The position numbers were made by a program, and so were the translations under genes. A DNA stretch of 59,078 nucleotides, taken from Bdellovibrionales bacterium. GTDB taxonomy: Bacteria; Bdellovibrionota; FAC87; UBA2466. Each line of letters opens with the position of its first letter. Within the stretch, counting starts at the first letter, position 1. Positions 16,588-25,292 of the stretch are shown piece after piece. The stretch covers positions 1 to 59,078 of the forward strand of contig SXPJ01000039.1 of assembly GCA_005776395.1 (NCBI GenBank). The letters are read 5' to 3'. A model generated the notes under the pieces. That model was given only the letters and a program-made list of their open reading frames with translations, was not told where the DNA came from and ran no database searches.

Positions 16588-17975
16588 ATCAAAATTTAAA
16601 ACCTGAAAAAGAGCGACTTGAAATAGCCGCGGAAAAATTACTTTCCTACGCAATTAAGTCTGGAGCTGATACCGCCGAAGTTTGTGGCAGCTACGGAATA
16701 AAAACCAAAATCACCCTAGAAAAACAGGATTATCATCTAGCCTCATCTGATGATGGCTACTCGTTGGGTATTAGAGTTTTAAAAGGCCATCGGCAGGGCT
16801 TTGCCTCATGTAACTCAACCGATCCGACTGAATTAAAAGAGGCTGCTATTAAAGCTAACGAGATCGCAGGATTCTCACCAGAGAACCCTCATTACACAAT
16901 ACAAAGAGGTGAAAATATTCCCACAGAGGCACCTCATAATTTGCTCGATCCAGCTTTAACTGATCTTTCTATTCAAACTCAAAAAGAGTGGACTCAACTC
17001 ATGGTAGCGGAAGCCACCAAAGACAAAAGATTTAAACTCAATGAGGGGACTCTCGAAATAGGCACTGGCCTTTCCTTAATTCTCAACTCTCTAGGAACTC
17101 ATCAAATTGAAGCCGACACCGCAGCAAGTTGGAGTTTAATGGGCATGGGAGTAGAGGGAGAAACTATTACAAGTTTCGACTATTTTTCTGAAATATCAAG
17201 AAAAGCAACTTCGACTCCGGAAAAGTTAATTCTCTCAACACGAAAGTTTGTTGAAGAGGTTCTTAATAATCTTAAGACCGGAAAATCAGAAAGTTACAAA
17301 GGGCTAGTGATCTTTACCCCTAGAGCGGTCTTGGACATTCTTATTTCGAGCCTTGGTTATCATTTAAACGGACGAGTCATTGCAGAAGAAACAGGACGTT
17401 GGGGACTTAATGATCGAGAGAAACGAATTCTAAATTCCAAGATCACCCTGATAGATAATCCCTGGTATACAGACCGTGCAGGTTGTTCCAGTTTTGATCG
17501 TGAAGGAACTCCCACCCGCCCCATGTCCTTAATCGAAGAGGGGGTATTAAAAGGTTTCTGTCTAGACCATTATGCAGCTCATGCTTTAAATCTCTCAAGT
17601 ACGGGCCATGCAGCAGGAGGGCCTTCAAGCCTACCAACCGTTTCTACTCATACTCTTTGTTTAGCTCCTGGCGAGGAAACAAAAATAGGGCTCTATGAAA
17701 AAGCGAAAAATGCACAGAAGTCTTTTCTAGTCGTTCATCGATACTCTGGACAATCGGATCCTGTCACCGGAGATTTTTCAGGAGTAGCAAAGGGGGCCGA
17801 ATGGTGGAGTCATGGAGAACAAAAATACTATGTGCAAGAAACTCTTATTTCAGGAAATCTTTTTGAAGCCTTGGGCAACGATCTTATGGGGCTCTCAAAA
17901 GAGACTGAAATCATTGACTCTGATGAAGAAAGCCCTACTCTTCTTATCAATAATATTTCTGTTACAGGGGGCTGA
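16584..17975 (+). CDS. pmbA: TldE/PmbA, partner of TldD
   Basis: This 463-residue homologue of TldD lacks the HExxxH zinc motif, as expected for the non-catalytic TldE subunit of the heterodimer. It starts inside the tldD stop (ATGA) with GGGGAG upstream. YCGxGQ-like features are replaced by the PmbA signature GCSSFDREGTPTRP and GAEWWSHGEQKYY. The conserved C-terminus PTLLINNISVTGG is intact. In other bacteria TldD/E matures RiPP peptides such as microcin B17 and processes thioamide or azole products. A YcaO-like gene is about 27 kb away. Confidence 0.92.
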   Translation: MNQNLKPEKERLEIAAEKLLSYAIKSGADTAEVCGSYGIKTKITLEKQDYHLASSDDGYSLGIRVLKGHRQGFASCNSTDPTELKEAAIKANEIAGFSPENPHYTIQRGENIPTEAPHNLLDPALTDLSIQTQKEWTQLMVAEATKDKRFKLNEGTLEIGTGLSLILNSLGTHQIEADTAASWSLMGMGVEGETITSFDYFSEISRKATSTPEKLILSTRKFVEEVLNNLKTGKSESYKGLVIFTPRAVLDILISSLGYHLNGRVIAEETGRWGLNDREKRILNSKITLIDNPWYTDRAGCSSFDREGTPTRPMSLIEEGVLKGFCLDHYAAHALNLSSTGHAAGGPSSLPTVSTHTLCLAPGEETKIGLYEKAKNAQKSFLVVHRYSGQSDPVTGDFSGVAKGAEWWSHGEQKYYVQETLISGNLFEALGNDLMGLSKETEIIDSDEESPTLLINNISVTGG

Positions 17976-17976
17976 T

Positions 17977-18489
17977 TTGGAAGCAAAATCACAAAAAACC
18001 GAAATCGCAACTCTCGCTGGGGGGTGTTTTTGGGGGGTTGAAGAATTGTTAAGAACCTACAAAGGGATCATTTCCACCCAAGTAGGTTATACAGGGGGCT
18101 CTATGCCCGGCCCCACTTATGAAATTGTAAAAACAGGAACCACAGGCCACGCCGAAAGTGTTCAAATCGAATTTGCCCCTAAACAGATCTCCTTCGAAGA
18201 ACTGCTTAAATTTTTCTTTAAAATGCATGATCCAACGTCTATCAATCGCCAAGGAAACGACCTGGGAACTCAGTACCGGTCGGTCATTTTTTATCACAGC
18301 GAAAAACAAAAAAAAACAGCTCACAAAGTTAAGGATCTAGTAGATAAATCTGGAGACTGGAAAAGGCCGGTCGTAACTGAGATAGTTCCCGCAATGCCTT
18401 TTTATCCGGCCGAAGATTATCATCAGAAGTACCTCAAAAAAAATCCAGGAGGCTATAGCTGTCATTATGTCAGAAACTACAAGTTTTAA
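17977..18489 (+). CDS. msrA: Peptide methionine sulfoxide reductase A
   Basis: Reduces Met-S-sulfoxide in proteins. The catalytic GGCFWG and the resolving Cys near the C-terminus (GGYSCHYV) are present, with family motifs such as GYTGG and GNDLGTQYRS. The start is ambiguous. A TTG at 17977 lies one base after the pmbA stop with AGGGGG ahead of it. An ATG at 17923 would add 18 residues (LLFLSIIFLLQG) that look like a signal peptide but overlap pmbA and lack a ribosome site. I prefer the TTG, giving about 170 residues. A periplasmic form from the upstream ATG is possible. Confidence 0.92.
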   Translation: MEAKSQKTEIATLAGGCFWGVEELLRTYKGIISTQVGYTGGSMPGPTYEIVKTGTTGHAESVQIEFAPKQISFEELLKFFFKMHDPTSINRQGNDLGTQYRSVIFYHSEKQKKTAHKVKDLVDKSGDWKRPVVTEIVPAMPFYPAEDYHQKYLKKNPGGYSCHYVRNYKF

Positions 18490-18704
18490 CCCGTTTTCGT
18501 ATAGCTCCATATTCTAATCTCCCCCTTGCAGCGATTCTCGGTAAGCCACAACGCATAATAAAAAGTGGAGTCATTCAAGAATTTGGATATGAAAGTGGGG
18601 CTATCAGCTCCAAGGAAAGTCGCTTAGCCTCAAAATTTATTCACCGAGAACTGCTATCCCCCTTAATAAATCAACCTCTCGACAAGCGCCATGCTTACGC
18701 TTAG
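18459..18704 (+). pseudogene. 81-codon open frame without a start codon, between msrA and ffh
   Basis: In the third frame the stretch from 18459 to a TAG at 18702 reads as 81 uninterrupted codons with ordinary protein-like composition (for example IAPYSNLPLAAILGKP and KSGVIQEFGYESG). It has no ATG, GTG or TTG in its first half that would make sense, and begins inside msrA. It may be a remnant of a lost gene or an accident. The gap holds no other recognisable element, and ffh has no visible Shine-Dalgarno sequence. Confidence 0.25.
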
Positions 18705-18716
18705 TTTACGCAGACT

Positions 18717-20045
18717 ATGTTTGATTCTTTAACAGAAAAACTTATCACCACCCTAAGAACCCTCAATGGTAAAACTCGATTAACTGAAGAGATACTAGAT
18801 GAAGTTTGTCGACAGCTTAGAACCAATCTTTTGGAAGCTGACGTCAATGTCAAAGTCGTCAAAGACTTCATTGAATCGGTTAGATCTAAATCCTTAGGGG
18901 CTGAGGTTCAAAAAAGCATTACTCCCGAACAGCATTTTATTCGTATCGTTTACGAAGAATTAGCTCAAGTCATGGGTAGTAAGGCCACAGAACTCAACTT
19001 TAGAGTCCGCCCACCCGCAGTCATGATGATGGTGGGGCTTCAAGGGAGTGGTAAAACCACCAGTACAGTTAAACTGGCTACCTATATTAAAGATCGCTTC
19101 AAAAAATCTGTCTTTGCAGCATCAATGGACATTTACCGACCTGCTGCTATCGAACAACTTGCCACACAGATGCAAGCTCAAGGGATAGAGCACTTTGAAA
19201 GCTCCGTGACTAAATCGGTTCGTGAACGGGCCACTCTAGCCAAAGAGGAAGCCATTCGAAAAAACATGGACATTCTGCTGGTGGATACAGCTGGACGACT
19301 CCATGTGGATAACGAAATGATGGATGAGGTCGCAGAACTAGCCCAAGTATTTGAGCCCGCTGAAATCCTATTGGTTGTAGACGGTATGACTGGACAGGAT
19401 GCTGTAAAAATTGCCTCCAGTTTTAATGAGCGCTTGCCCTTAACCGGTCTGGTTCTGACTAAGCTAGATGGTGATGCCCGAGGTGGGGCAGCCCTTTCAG
19501 TGAGGGCTGTAACCGGTGTCCCCATTAAATTTGTAGGAACTGGAGAAAAGCCGACCGACTTCGAGGTATTCCATCCAGATCGATTGGCCTCACGAATTCT
19601 AGATATGGGAGATCTTCTCTCCTTGGCTGAAAAAGCCACCACGACCTTAGACCCTGAAGAGACGCTTAAACTTGCTAAAAAGGCCAAGAAAAATGACTTT
19701 ACCCTGGCCGATTTTTATTCACATTTACAGCAAATTAAAAAAATGGGCTCCTTCGAAAATCTAATGAAGTTTTTACCTGGAATGGGGCAAATGACTAAAC
19801 AATTCAAGAACATGGCCCCACCAGACACAGAACTTAAAAAAATTGAAGCCATCATCCAATCCATGACCTCTTCGGAGCGAGTTGACCACAATCTAATAGA
19901 TGGTAGTCGTAGACGCAGAATTGCTAATGGTTCAGGCACGAAAGTCGAGGACGTTAACAAATTAATGAAGCAGTTTCTAGAGGCACGTAAGATGATGACA
20001 CGACTTACAAAAATGTCTTTGGGAAAACGCGGTAGGATGTGGTAG
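18717..20045 (+). CDS. ffh: Signal recognition particle GTPase
   Basis: SRP54 homologue that binds signal sequences and 4.5S RNA and delivers ribosomes to FtsY at the membrane. The 442 residues show the N domain, P-loop GLQGSGKTT (107-115), DTAGR (about 189), TKLDGDARGG and a Met-rich M domain with MTSSER and the GSGT RNA-binding region near the end. The gene opens the conserved ffh-rpsP-khpA-rimM-trmD block. No clear ribosome site precedes the ATG. Confidence 0.97.
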   Translation: MFDSLTEKLITTLRTLNGKTRLTEEILDEVCRQLRTNLLEADVNVKVVKDFIESVRSKSLGAEVQKSITPEQHFIRIVYEELAQVMGSKATELNFRVRPPAVMMMVGLQGSGKTTSTVKLATYIKDRFKKSVFAASMDIYRPAAIEQLATQMQAQGIEHFESSVTKSVRERATLAKEEAIRKNMDILLVDTAGRLHVDNEMMDEVAELAQVFEPAEILLVVDGMTGQDAVKIASSFNERLPLTGLVLTKLDGDARGGAALSVRAVTGVPIKFVGTGEKPTDFEVFHPDRLASRILDMGDLLSLAEKATTTLDPEETLKLAKKAKKNDFTLADFYSHLQQIKKMGSFENLMKFLPGMGQMTKQFKNMAPPDTELKKIEAIIQSMTSSERVDHNLIDGSRRRRIANGSGTKVEDVNKLMKQFLEARKMMTRLTKMSLGKRGRMW

Positions 20046-20099
20046 GAAGTATTCAGTAGTATTATTCGCTAAAAGCGTATGTTGGAGGCTTATAAATAA

Positions 20100-20411
20100 A
20101 TGGCGACAGTTATTAGATTTGCAAGATACGGAACAAAGAAAAAACCCTATTTTCGCATGGTTGTGCAAGACCAGCGTGCACCTCGAGATGGCCGCTTTGT
20201 AGAGCATATTGGAGCTTACGATCCTATTAAAGGCGATGCTTCTCTAGTGGTGAAAAGAGATCGCCTAGAATACTGGATCAGTACAGGCGCTCAACTTTCT
20301 GATTCCGTAAGGACAAGATTGAAATTGGTAATGAAGCAGTGGGCATCTGCAGCTCCTAAAACAGTAGCCGCAGATAAACCTGCTAAAGAAGCTAAAACCA
20401 AAGAAGCCTAA
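20100..20411 (+). CDS. rpsP: Ribosomal protein bS16
   Basis: 30S subunit protein, 103 residues. The N-terminal core ([19 protein letters not shown] and VEHIGAYDP) is typical of S16, with an Ala/Lys-rich C-terminal extension of about 20 residues. GGAGG lies upstream, and the gene follows ffh by 54 bases in the classical block. Confidence 0.97.
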   Translation: MATVIRFARYGTKKKPYFRMVVQDQRAPRDGRFVEHIGAYDPIKGDASLVVKRDRLEYWISTGAQLSDSVRTRLKLVMKQWASAAPKTVAADKPAKEAKTKEA

Positions 20412-20458
20412 TTAGTTTTAGTTCTAATTTTGGGTTATCTTGGAAACGGAGGACTCAA

Positions 20459-20698
20459 GTGGAAGAGTTAAGAAATTTAATCGAAGTGATGGCAAAAGCA
20501 CTAGTCGACTTCCCAGAGAAGGTTAACGTAGCAGAAGTCCAAGGGGAACAAACAACCGTAATCGAGCTTAAAGTGGCTAAAGAAGATCTTGGAAAGATCA
20601 TCGGAAAAGAGGGCCGCACAGCCCGCTCATTACGAACTATCTTAGCAGCTGTTTCAACTAAACTTCGCAAGCGTTCGGTTCTGGAAATTTTAGAATAG
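20459..20698 (+). CDS. khpA: KH-domain RNA-binding protein KhpA
   Basis: This 79-residue single KH domain has the RNA-binding loop [15 protein letters not shown]. It starts with GTG, preceded by GGAGGA. The position between rpsP and rimM is the standard KhpA/YlqC location. In other bacteria it pairs with KhpB and binds many RNAs, affecting cell envelope growth. Confidence 0.93.
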   Translation: MEELRNLIEVMAKALVDFPEKVNVAEVQGEQTTVIELKVAKEDLGKIIGKEGRTARSLRTILAAVSTKLRKRSVLEILE

Positions 20699-20723
20699 AA
20701 TTTAACTTGAGATAAGTTTTTTG

Positions 20724-21257
20724 ATGGACTTAGTTGAAATCGCAAAAGTAGCTAGACCCCATGGATTTAAAGGGGCTCTAGTCGCAAAAACGGATTCAGG
20801 GCGCAACTCAGCCTTGTCTTATCTAACGACTCTATACTTAGGAAAAAACCAGGAACACATCACCGAACACAAGGTTTTGGAAAGTGCTTGGATGCCCAAA
20901 GGTTGGAAGCTTGAACTTTCGGGTATTACCAGTGATTCCATGGTGAAAGGTTTTTGCTCCTTTTCTATTTATGCTCTCCGAGATGATTTAGCTCCAGTGG
21001 CCGAAAATGAATTCTATGTACATGATTTATTAGGGGCCTCAATCGTCGATATATTATCTCAACAAAAGTGCGGAACATTGTCCTCAATAGAACCCATTTC
21101 AAATCAATCTCCTGAAATATCCCAGGATAGATGGTGGATCGAATCTAACGGCAATCTATTTTCAATCCCAGCAACAACTAGATACATTCAAAAAATAGAC
21201 ATCTCTCAGAAAACTGTCTGGCTTAAAAATCTTTCAGATATTTTATTGCCAGAATGA
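20724..21257 (+). CDS. rimM: Ribosome maturation factor RimM
   Basis: Binds S19 and assists 30S head assembly. The 177 residues start with MDLVEIAKVARPHGFKGALV, the RimM N-domain signature. An in-frame TTG three bases earlier is less likely than this ATG. The C-terminal PRC-barrel-like region is present but divergent. The stop overlaps the trmD start (ATGA), showing coupled translation. Confidence 0.93.
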   Translation: MDLVEIAKVARPHGFKGALVAKTDSGRNSALSYLTTLYLGKNQEHITEHKVLESAWMPKGWKLELSGITSDSMVKGFCSFSIYALRDDLAPVAENEFYVHDLLGASIVDILSQQKCGTLSSIEPISNQSPEISQDRWWIESNGNLFSIPATTRYIQKIDISQKTVWLKNLSDILLPE

Positions 21258-21982
21258 ACAAACCAAGTTTTCATTTCATCACCCTATTTCCTGAAACTAT
21301 CCATATCTGGATGAGCACCAGTATTTTAGGTCGAGCTCACAAAGCGGGTCTCTTTAACTTCAAAATCTACCAATTAAGAGATTACTCTACCGATAAACAC
21401 CTTAATGTCGACGATGTAGCCTACGGTGGGGGCGGTGGAATGGTTTTAAGAATCGAACCTTTAGTAAGAGCTATTGAGACGATAAAACAGGAGATTGGAA
21501 ATAGCTCAGCAAAAGTCATTTACCTGTCTCCAGCGGGGGAAAAGCTAAATCACAATTTAGTCAAAAGCTTTACAGCCATTCTACCCAACTCTCCTCTTAT
21601 CTTTATCTGTGGCCACTATGAAGGTGTAGATCAGCGATTTATAGATAACTGGGTAGATAAAGAGATCTCCTTAGGAGACTTTGTAGTCACGGGGGGAGAG
21701 CTTCCAGCTTTAGTTATGGCGGATGCCATCATTCGACAACTAGATGGAACTTTAGGTTCACAGACTACAGCACAAACCGAGTCATTTTCACTCACCTCCG
21801 GGCAAAGCCAACTTCTTGAGTACCCTCATTATACTCGTCCCAGCGAATTTCGAGGCCTAACGGTCCCAGAAGTCTTGCTAAGCGGAAACCATCAAAAGAT
21901 CGAGGCGTGGAGGCTGGAGCAGGCTAAAACTAGGACTGCTAACAAACGACCTGATCTATTTCACCCCTCTAACTTAGGTTAG
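21254..21982 (+). CDS. trmD: tRNA (guanine-37-N1)-methyltransferase
   Basis: SPOUT-type enzyme that methylates G37 of tRNAs to prevent frameshifting. The 242 residues include DVAYGGGGGMVLR, the knot sequence FICGHYEGVDQRF and SLGDFVVTGGELPA. The catalytic Asp region (YPHYTRPSEF) is also present. It is coupled to rimM. rplS, which usually follows trmD, is absent here, and hpd follows instead. Confidence 0.97.
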   Translation: MNKPSFHFITLFPETIHIWMSTSILGRAHKAGLFNFKIYQLRDYSTDKHLNVDDVAYGGGGGMVLRIEPLVRAIETIKQEIGNSSAKVIYLSPAGEKLNHNLVKSFTAILPNSPLIFICGHYEGVDQRFIDNWVDKEISLGDFVVTGGELPALVMADAIIRQLDGTLGSQTTAQTESFSLTSGQSQLLEYPHYTRPSEFRGLTVPEVLLSGNHQKIEAWRLEQAKTRTANKRPDLFHPSNLG

Positions 21983-22002
21983 ACCGCCCCTTTCTAGTTA
22001 AA

Positions 22003-22032
22003 TTGACAAGAGCTCAACAATATTTGTATTTT
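22003..22032 (+). promoter_or_regulatory. Possible promoter upstream of hpd
   Basis: TTGACA (22003-22008) and TATTTT (22027-22032) are 18 bases apart. The predicted start of transcription falls within a few bases of the hpd ATG, which would leave little or no leader, so this reading may be wrong. Confidence 0.3.
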
Positions 22033-22040
22033 GGGAACTT

Positions 22041-23105
22041 ATGACCGACTTCGACGCTTTAAAAATTATTGGTTTTGATTTTGTAGAATTTGCAGTGGCT
22101 GATCTCGACAAGGCCCTTTCTCTCTATTTGCACATGGGATTTGAAAAGGCAGGAACTAGGGAGATTCACGAAAGACAGTTAAAATCTTACCGGGTTACGC
22201 AAAATGATATCAACATCATTTTAAGTCATAGCACAGCCCCCAAAGACCCCGTCGCAAAATTTCAGCAAACTCACGGTGACGGCATCATGGCTGTAGCCTT
22301 TCTCTGTGAGGATGCGGTTTCTGCTCTAGAAATTGCCGTTGCAAGAGGAGCTGAAGTTGTCGAAAGTCCGCGCTCCTATCAGAAGGATTTTGGATCGGTC
22401 ACCCAGGCTTCGATTAAAGCTTTCGGTGATGTACGACATACTTTCATCTCTCGTAAAGGAAACCTATTTGCTGAAGGTTTTGATGTCCCCTATAAAGTAA
22501 CCAGTCGTGGTTTCGGGCTGATGGGCATTGACCATGTGACCAATAACGTAGCCAAGGGGGAGATGGAAACTTGGGCCAATTACTATGAAAAGATCTTCGG
22601 CCTAAGAAATACACGTTTTTTTGATATCCACACTCAAAGAACAGGTCTCTATTCAAAGGTCATGGAAAGCCCTAACAGTGTTATTAAAATGCCTGTAAAT
22701 GAACCCACTGAAGAGGCATCTCAAATTCAGGAGTTTCTGGATATGAACCACGGAGCCGGAGTTCAACACTTGGCTCTAACCACGAACAATATTGCTGACA
22801 CGTTAAGATGCTTAAAAAAAGAGGGGTTAGATTTCTTAAGTGTTCCAAGATCTTATTATGAAGAGGTCCCCAAACGAGTTTCCAACATCAAGGAGAATCT
22901 AGCGGAGTTAGCCGATCTCGACATCTTAGTTGATGGGAGCGACAAAGGTTATTTGCTCCAGATCTTCACTAAAAATCTGGTAGGCCCCTTCTTCTATGAA
23001 GTCATCCAGAGATGTGGAGACAACGGCTTTGGAGAGGGTAACTTTACTGCCTTATTTGAAGCCATCGAAAGAGATCAAATTGCCCGAGGCGTTCTGAAAG
23101 AATAA
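22041..23105 (+). CDS. hpd: 4-Hydroxyphenylpyruvate dioxygenase
   Basis: Fe(II) enzyme of tyrosine catabolism that converts 4-hydroxyphenylpyruvate to homogentisate. Two vicinal-oxygen-chelate halves are visible across 354 residues. The iron ligands are His165 (MGIDHVTNN), His243 (GVQHLAL) and Glu320 (GPFFYEVIQR), all present. The closing helix GFGEGNFTALFEAIERDQ is typical. No homogentisate pathway genes are adjacent. Together with the PTPS/FolE pair near 37 kb it hints at a Phe/Tyr degradation capacity. Confidence 0.95.
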   Translation: MTDFDALKIIGFDFVEFAVADLDKALSLYLHMGFEKAGTREIHERQLKSYRVTQNDINIILSHSTAPKDPVAKFQQTHGDGIMAVAFLCEDAVSALEIAVARGAEVVESPRSYQKDFGSVTQASIKAFGDVRHTFISRKGNLFAEGFDVPYKVTSRGFGLMGIDHVTNNVAKGEMETWANYYEKIFGLRNTRFFDIHTQRTGLYSKVMESPNSVIKMPVNEPTEEASQIQEFLDMNHGAGVQHLALTTNNIADTLRCLKKEGLDFLSVPRSYYEEVPKRVSNIKENLAELADLDILVDGSDKGYLLQIFTKNLVGPFFYEVIQRCGDNGFGEGNFTALFEAIERDQIARGVLKE

Positions 23106-23131
23106 GAAATTCACCTAAATCATTAAAATTA

Positions 23132-23361
23132 TTGACACTAGGGCCAATAAATAGGAAAACTGCCATCTCAAAGTGGGGAGCTAAAGCCTATTTTTAATAG
23201 CTCCTCAGGGACAAAGCTGTGCTTTGACCACGATTCTCGGGAGCAAAACCAGAAGCGTTTTGAATAAGTATAATGGGCTTCGGCCTTTAGCAAATCCTGA
23301 CTGACGAAAGTCACAGGTAACTTACGGCGAATTTCTCGTTGCGAGTTTGGAGTTGTAATTC
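23132..23361 (+). promoter_or_regulatory. Folded 5' leader of rpsA (ribosomal protein S1 gene)
   Basis: This 230-base region opens with TTGACA (23132-23137) and contains consecutive hairpins. GGGAGCT pairs with AGCTCCT, AAAGC with GCTTT, AAAAC with GTTTT, and GGC with GCC around a TTCG loop. Then GACT pairs with AGTC, and CTCG with CGAG around TTG just before the start region. Such a chain of stems before rpsA resembles the translationally autoregulated rpsA leaders known from gammaproteobacteria, though no sequence homology is claimed. No -10 box was confidently placed. Confidence 0.4.
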
Positions 23362-25287
23362 ATGTCATTAGATAACCCTGGTTTGGGAGAACAAACCACT
23401 AGAAACCAAAAGAGGATGGGCTTGAGTCAAGAAACAAAAAGCAAAGGCTTATTATCTCAATTAAAAAAACTGTCGGTAACTGAGTTGCCGGAGCTTCCTT
23501 CTGAAGATCGATTTTTAGAAGATTTTGGTGAGAAGCTGGAAGAAAATGGCAAAACCTTTTCCCAACTTCTAGAAGAGAGCCAAAAAGGTGCTAAATTCCA
23601 AGAAGGTGAAGTTGTTGAAGGCTTAGTCGTTTCAACCAATCGTGACTTTGTCACTATCGACATTGGATATAAATCCGAAGGTCAAATCAGCTCTCAAGAA
23701 TTTTTGGATAACAAAGGCGAACTTATCGTTGCAGCCGGTGACCATATTCTCGTTTATATCGAGAGAGTTGAAGACGATGAAGGTCGTTTAATTCTTTCCA
23801 AAGAAAAAGCTGATGTTCTTCGCGCTTGGGATGAAATCAGTGAAGCTTGTGAAAAAGACGAACTCGTTGAAGGGGTTGTTGTTGCTAAAGTTAAAGGTGG
23901 CCTCTCCGTTGATATCGGTGTTAAGGCTTTCTTACCTGGCTCACAAGTCGATATTCGCCCAACTAAAAACCTAGATCAATATCTTGGCAAAACTTATAAA
24001 TTCAAAATTATTAAGTTTAACAAAAAACGTGGAAACATCGTTCTTTCTCGCAGAATGCTATTAATGGAAGAGCGCGCACGTATGAAAGAGAAAACTCTTT
24101 CAAATATTGAAGAGGGCTTGGTCACCGAAGGAATCATCAAAAATCTTACCGATTATGGTGCCTTTATTGACTTGGGTGGATTGGATGGACTTCTTCATAT
24201 CACCGATATGTCTTGGGGACGGATTAAGCATCCCTCCGAACTATTCAAAGTCGGAGACAAAATCCAAGTTAAAGTTCTTAAGTATGACGAAGACAAAGAA
24301 CGTGTCAGCTTGGGCTACAAACAAATGTTGCCAGATCCCTGGAACACTGTGGAACAGCGCTACAACATCGCAATGCGAGTTAAAGGTAAAGTCGTCAGCT
24401 TAACTGACTACGGTGCTTTTGTTGAACTCGAACCCGGTGTAGAAGGACTTGTTCACGTTTCTGAAATGTCTTGGACACAAAGAGTAAAGCATCCTTCCAA
24501 AATCCTTAACGAAAGCGATGTTGTTGAAGCAATCGTTCTCGACGTGGATACTGGAAACCGACGTATCTCTCTTGGCATGAAACAAATTGAACCTAATCCT
24601 TGGGATATCATTGCTGACAAATATCCAGTGGGCAGCAAAATCAAAGGTGTTATTAAAAATACCACTGACTTTGGTGTCTTCGTTGGAGTTCCAGAAGGTA
24701 TCGACGGATTGGTGCACATTAGTGACATCACCTGGGAAAACAAAGCTATCGATCCCAACACCCACTTCAAAAAAGGTGAAGAGATCGAATGCATGGTTCT
24801 TTCCATCGATAAAGCTGCTGAAAAATTCAGCTTAGGTATCAAACAATTGTCTGATGATCCTTGGAGAGCAGTGGCACAAAAATATGCACCTGGAACCAAA
24901 GTTAAAGGTAAGGTCACTAAAGTTGCCGACTTTGGAATCTTCTTGGAAGTGGAACAAGGAGTTGAAGGGCTACTTCACGTCTCTGAATTGGATGGCGAAG
25001 GTGGAAAACCCAAAGAACAACTCAAAACCATTGCCGAAGGAACTGAGATCGAGTGTATGGTGACCACTGTAGATCTAAAAGAACATAAGCTGTCGCTCTC
25101 CGTAAAAGCGATGAATAAAGCAGAAGAAAGAGAAAATATTCGCCATTATGCGAAACAAACCTCTTCCTCTTCTCGTTCAAGCTTTGGAGATGTTCTAGGT
25201 GAGTCTCTTGCAGCTAAGCTTAAAGAAGCAGCTGGAAAATCTGACACTGATACTTCGGGAGAAGGAACAGACGGAGATTCTAAATAA
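23362..25287 (+). CDS. rpsA: Ribosomal protein bS1
   Basis: Large RNA-binding ribosomal protein that recruits mRNA to the 30S subunit. The 641 residues consist of a non-classical N-terminal extension of about 75 residues followed by six S1 repeats, visible as recurring FVTIDIGYKSEG, GAFIDLGGLDGLLHI, GAFVELEPGVEGLVHV and GVFVGVPEGIDGLVHI blocks. The last 50 residues are Ser/Gly/Asp-rich. GGAG precedes the ATG. sppA follows after five bases. Confidence 0.96.
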   Translation: MSLDNPGLGEQTTRNQKRMGLSQETKSKGLLSQLKKLSVTELPELPSEDRFLEDFGEKLEENGKTFSQLLEESQKGAKFQEGEVVEGLVVSTNRDFVTIDIGYKSEGQISSQEFLDNKGELIVAAGDHILVYIERVEDDEGRLILSKEKADVLRAWDEISEACEKDELVEGVVVAKVKGGLSVDIGVKAFLPGSQVDIRPTKNLDQYLGKTYKFKIIKFNKKRGNIVLSRRMLLMEERARMKEKTLSNIEEGLVTEGIIKNLTDYGAFIDLGGLDGLLHITDMSWGRIKHPSELFKVGDKIQVKVLKYDEDKERVSLGYKQMLPDPWNTVEQRYNIAMRVKGKVVSLTDYGAFVELEPGVEGLVHVSEMSWTQRVKHPSKILNESDVVEAIVLDVDTGNRRISLGMKQIEPNPWDIIADKYPVGSKIKGVIKNTTDFGVFVGVPEGIDGLVHISDITWENKAIDPNTHFKKGEEIECMVLSIDKAAEKFSLGIKQLSDDPWRAVAQKYAPGTKVKGKVTKVADFGIFLEVEQGVEGLLHVSELDGEGGKPKEQLKTIAEGTEIECMVTTVDLKEHKLSLSVKAMNKAEERENIRHYAKQTSSSSRSSFGDVLGESLAAKLKEAAGKSDTDTSGEGTDGDSK

Positions 25288-25292
25288 CAAGC

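Noticed and set aside
22003-22041. Leaderless hpd transcript
   Set aside because: The promoter boxes have a suboptimal -10, and a GGGA ribosome site is visible near the ATG.
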